NCBI GenBank assembly: GCA_024138025.1
Contig: JAMXBD010000234.1
Location: forward strand, 992,001-1,056,000
Length of the DNA: 64,000 nucleotides
Direction of reading: 5' to 3'
Source: Combretum micranthum
Taxonomy: Eukaryota > Streptophyta > Magnoliopsida > Myrtales > Combretaceae
Shown: positions 61,326 to 64,000 of the stretch, piece by piece
Layout: every line of letters starts with the position of its first letter
Position numbering within the stretch: position 1 is the first letter of the stretch
Translations under genes and position numbers: made by a program
The notes under the pieces: generated by a model
What the model saw: only the letters and a program-made list of their open reading frames with translations
What the model was told of the DNA's origin: nothing
Database searches by the model: none

Positions 61326-63206
61326 ATTATTTAATTTTAATAAAAAAATGGAAAAAAAAAAAAAACATTAGTAGATATACAATGTTCAGGATGGTTCCAA
61401 GAAAAAAAAATTTAAGTAGGGAATCAGCTGTCTAGGATGGATGTAACTTTTTTTTAAGTATTTTAACCTCCTTTTTCTTTTTCTTTTCTTTTTTTTTTTT
61501 TTTGTTTTAATGATGTTCTTTTTTTTTTTTTATTTAACTCAACTTCTTCTTCTTCTTCTCTTCTTTTCTTTTTAATTTTAATTCTGTTTGAATTAAGTTT
61601 AATATGAGTAGATATTGTGCTTTGAAAGTCCAGGAAGATTTTTGCTCAAGTCAACATAAGTATAGCAGCTAATCATGTGGGATATTATGTTATGTTATGG
61701 TATGTTATGAACTCAAGGAATGAGAATTATAATTTATGATGCATGGCCAGAATTGTCTCCAACTCCAACCAACCTATTTATATCTTCCCTCTTCTCTCCA
61801 ATTAAAATGAACAAATAAATAAAAAAAAAGCTAGGAAAGGAACCCCTTTTTTTTTTTTTTGTCTCCAATTTTCCTTTTTCTGACCCTCTAATTTTATTTA
61901 AAATAAGACATGAATTTCAAATTTTTGAAATTTTTTCACCCAACTTAATATACACACACACACAGAAGTAGAAGAAGAAGAATAATAAAAAAGAGACATT
62001 CTTGTTGTATTGGGTATTGCCAATTTGCCATCATCATAGAGAGGTATATAGTCTATAGTTGTAGTAGTAAATGGATAATCATTTTAGGCAATAAAGAATG
62101 ATGAAAAGAGAGGTTTAGGACTGTAGAGGTACTGTAAGATTCCTGGGGCTGCTTTAATATCAGCAGCAATTTCTTTTGCTCCTAGGAAGCTTTTGTCTGA
62201 TTCGGTTCATTTTGAAAGCAATGGAGCTGATGATGAAAGTCTCACTCTCTCTTTCTCTTTCTCTGTCTTTGTGGCCTGACTAGTGATTTCATATGGCAAC
62301 CGAATTTTCATCCCCTTTTTTGGGGGTTTGGGGTTTGGGGTTTTACAATAAAATAAGGGGGGGATGGGAAGGAAACGTTTTAAGGTCACTTTCTCCACCT
62401 TCCAACCGTATCTCATGCTTTTTGTCCCTTGCCGGAAATTCATGCCTTCCCTCTCTTGGAGGGTTCCCTAAAGGGACTGCTAAATTTAACAACAGAATAT
62501 TTTATTACTGGTAAAAGTAAATGCATAAAGACAAACAAGTCCCCAAACCAAGTTTGAATATCAACCATCATGATCCTGCTAAAACAAAACAATTCTCTGC
62601 AATTTATAATCATTATTATTTCAAGTCAGAGAAAGAGAGGGGCACTGCCCATCATCTCCCCTGCCATTCCTTCCCCCCGCCCTCCACCAACCCCTTTTTT
62701 TGCGTGATTATTTGAATCTGTAACGATTTTAGGAAAGCAAAGCATTCATACATTCATACCAATAAGGGTATGCCATAAGGTCTCAAGGGATCCATCTCTA
62801 TTCAACTAAAGAAAATGCCATATGATCAATTAGCAGCACTTAGCTGTACTGAGGAACTGTGACTGCATTAATCTCTTACACTATCTGGCTTTTGTGTGCT
62901 CCATAGAATAGGCAAGAATATTTTTTATGATATTAAATGCCAACATAATGAGCAGCAAGCATTACACTAGAACCACTAGAAGAAATACAGATAGTGGCAC
63001 ACTGTCATCCAAGTGTGTGACCATGGCATGCTTTATAACAGAAAAACAAAATCATTAGATTGAGCAAATTTTCCTTTGTCCCCGCTATTAATATCAAGAA
63101 AATGCCGATAGAGTACCATATAGAATCTAAAAAGTGACATTTGCATTTCTATATATTTACCTTTTTCTTTTTAACTTATAATCAACCTTAAAATGAAAAA
63201 AAAAAA
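61326..63206. other. Intergenic between convergent genes
   Basis: 3' flank of the BPS1-like gene, then AT- and CT-rich sequence (CT tract 62240-62275, T-runs near 61490-61560). A G-rich run GGGGGTTTGGGGTTTGGGG at 62320-62338 resembles degenerate telomere-like repeats. Frames at 62207-62514 on both strands overlap and show no motif. Confidence 0.5.
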
Positions 63207-63212
63207 TTTATT
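63207..63212 (-). terminator. Possible polyadenylation signal of the SHMT gene
   Basis: AATAAA on the minus strand, about 335 bp past the SHMT stop codon. It is a reasonable 3' UTR length for a plant gene; other signals are possible. Confidence 0.4.
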
Positions 63213-63545
63213 TTAAATGTTTGTTCACTAGTGCCTGAAAGTCCTCGTTAGCAAAGCTAATACTAAAAACCATCTTGGACCAGGAAACACCAAAGCCTTT
63301 CTGAAAGAAAGAGACGCAGATAATGATAACTTCCTTAGTTGTCACTACGATTTTCCAAATATACAATAATATTTGCCGTATCATTAACCATACTTTGAAC
63401 ATGCTGTGTTATTTACAGGAGTAAAAAACAAGAAAAAAATTGGCTATGGGACGTGAGATGCAAGGTTACCAAGTGGAAGTGAGGTTAGCCTTTGAAGCAA
63501 ATCTAATTACACTCAAATACTAGCATACTGCTGTAATATTCAAGT

Positions 63546-63769
63546 TCAACTATCAAAACCAGGCATTGCAAACTGGGAAGCAAATGCTTCAACCCAACTC
63601 CGAAGCTCAACAATATCCTTATTTTTCTGCAAACCCTTCAGAAAGTCCCTCTGCAATTTTCCATGTTCTCTTTGCACAGAGGCTGTAATCTGTGCAGCCC
63701 TTACAAGAAAATCAGCAATTGTCTCAAAATCAAACTCCAAGCATCCCCTTGTTGTCATTGCATGAGTAC
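63546..63769 (-). CDS. Serine hydroxymethyltransferase (plastid-type), last exon
   Basis: Terminal exon of a gene extending beyond the right edge. The acceptor AG lies at 63771-63770 and the exon begins inside a Gly codon, giving (G)THAMTTRGCLEFDFETIADFLVRAAQI and ending VEAFASQFAMPGFDS with a TGA stop at 63548-63546. AMTTRG is the conserved C-terminal motif of SHMT, and the REHGKL ... KDIVELRSWVEAFASQF ending fits the plant chloroplast isoform rather than the mitochondrial or cytosolic ones. SHMT is a pyridoxal-phosphate enzyme that interconverts serine and glycine with tetrahydrofolate. The rest of the window to 64000 is intron without a further exon that I can see. The usual Pro of GTPAMTTRG is His here. 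Confidence 0.92.
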
Positions 63770-64000
63770 CTGAATAGAAAGCTGACTTTTAATGAAACGG
63801 TATAATCTGGACTCACGAAAAAAGCACACTCACATTGCATCTCATTTTATGTTAATGAAAGTAAAAAGGGTTAACCAGAGCCGTATTCTTAATACAAAGA
63901 TACAAACAAATCCACAATGAGATGTCTATATTATGAAACGGGACACCCCCATACTGAAAGATCAAAGAGCTCTATTTATGTGGAAGAAATGGCAATACTA

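Noticed and set aside
62316..62340. G-rich run GGGGGTTTGGGGTTTGGGG as an interstitial telomere
   Set aside because: Only about three units, and TTTGGGG is not the usual plant TTTAGGG repeat; too short to claim.

Overview
This window looks like nuclear DNA from a flowering plant, probably a eudicot. It is strongly AT-rich and dominated by transposable elements, with plant-type Ty1/copia and Ty3/gypsy retrotransposons, a plant LINE, MITEs and hAT-like elements. It also holds a plant nuclear tRNA-Trp(CCA), a plant-specific BPS1-like gene and the last exon of a plant plastid-type serine hydroxymethyltransferase gene. Nothing looks bacterial or organellar.

Layout. Positions 1-4091 are the 5' two thirds of a decayed Ty1/copia element on the minus strand: 5' LTR, initiator-Met primer site, long leader, gag, protease and integrase. 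The rest lies off the left edge. A hAT-like GGTAC-rich repeat follows (about 4471-5400; second copy about 21719-22640). Positions 7339-15258 are three tandem copies of a roughly 0.8-1 kb AT-rich unit. The middle copy was split by a 5'-truncated LINE (8541-13855) with a perfect 13-bp target-site duplication. A SINE-like scrap and an intact tRNA-Trp gene (15726-15797, minus) follow. Positions 17007-30180 are mostly old Ty3/gypsy LTR-like material, with a gag-protease relic at 28900-30180. Positions 30.2-36.9 kb are low-information AT-rich DNA with MITEs, the clearest at 32036-32280. Positions 36943-42361 hold a complete Ty3/gypsy chromovirus-type (CRM-like) element with both LTRs, primer site, polypurine tract and nearly all of gag-pol. 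It is disabled by a few nonsense codons and frameshifts. A non-autonomous hAT element with a perfect 8-bp target-site duplication lies at 44933-45888, beside a GC-richer segment (46080-46620). Positions 46.6-60 kb are AT-rich intergenic DNA with MITEs and an LTR-like piece near 55.3-56.0 kb.

Host genes sit at the right end: a two-exon BPS1/BYPASS1-like gene (60253-61325, plus) and, convergent with it, the terminal exon of a plastid-type SHMT gene (63546-63769, minus), with about 2.2 kb between their stop codons. The reading frame of the BPS1-like gene shifts near its C-terminus.

I found no sign of a novel multi-gene system. The points most worth a second look are the nested insertion history at 7-15 kb, stop codons in all three retroelements that fit C-to-T decay, an LTR stem-loop kept in two copies with different sequence, the BPS1-like frameshift and tRNA-like intron scrap, and several MITEs with readable termini. 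Similarities were judged by eye; no database search was possible.
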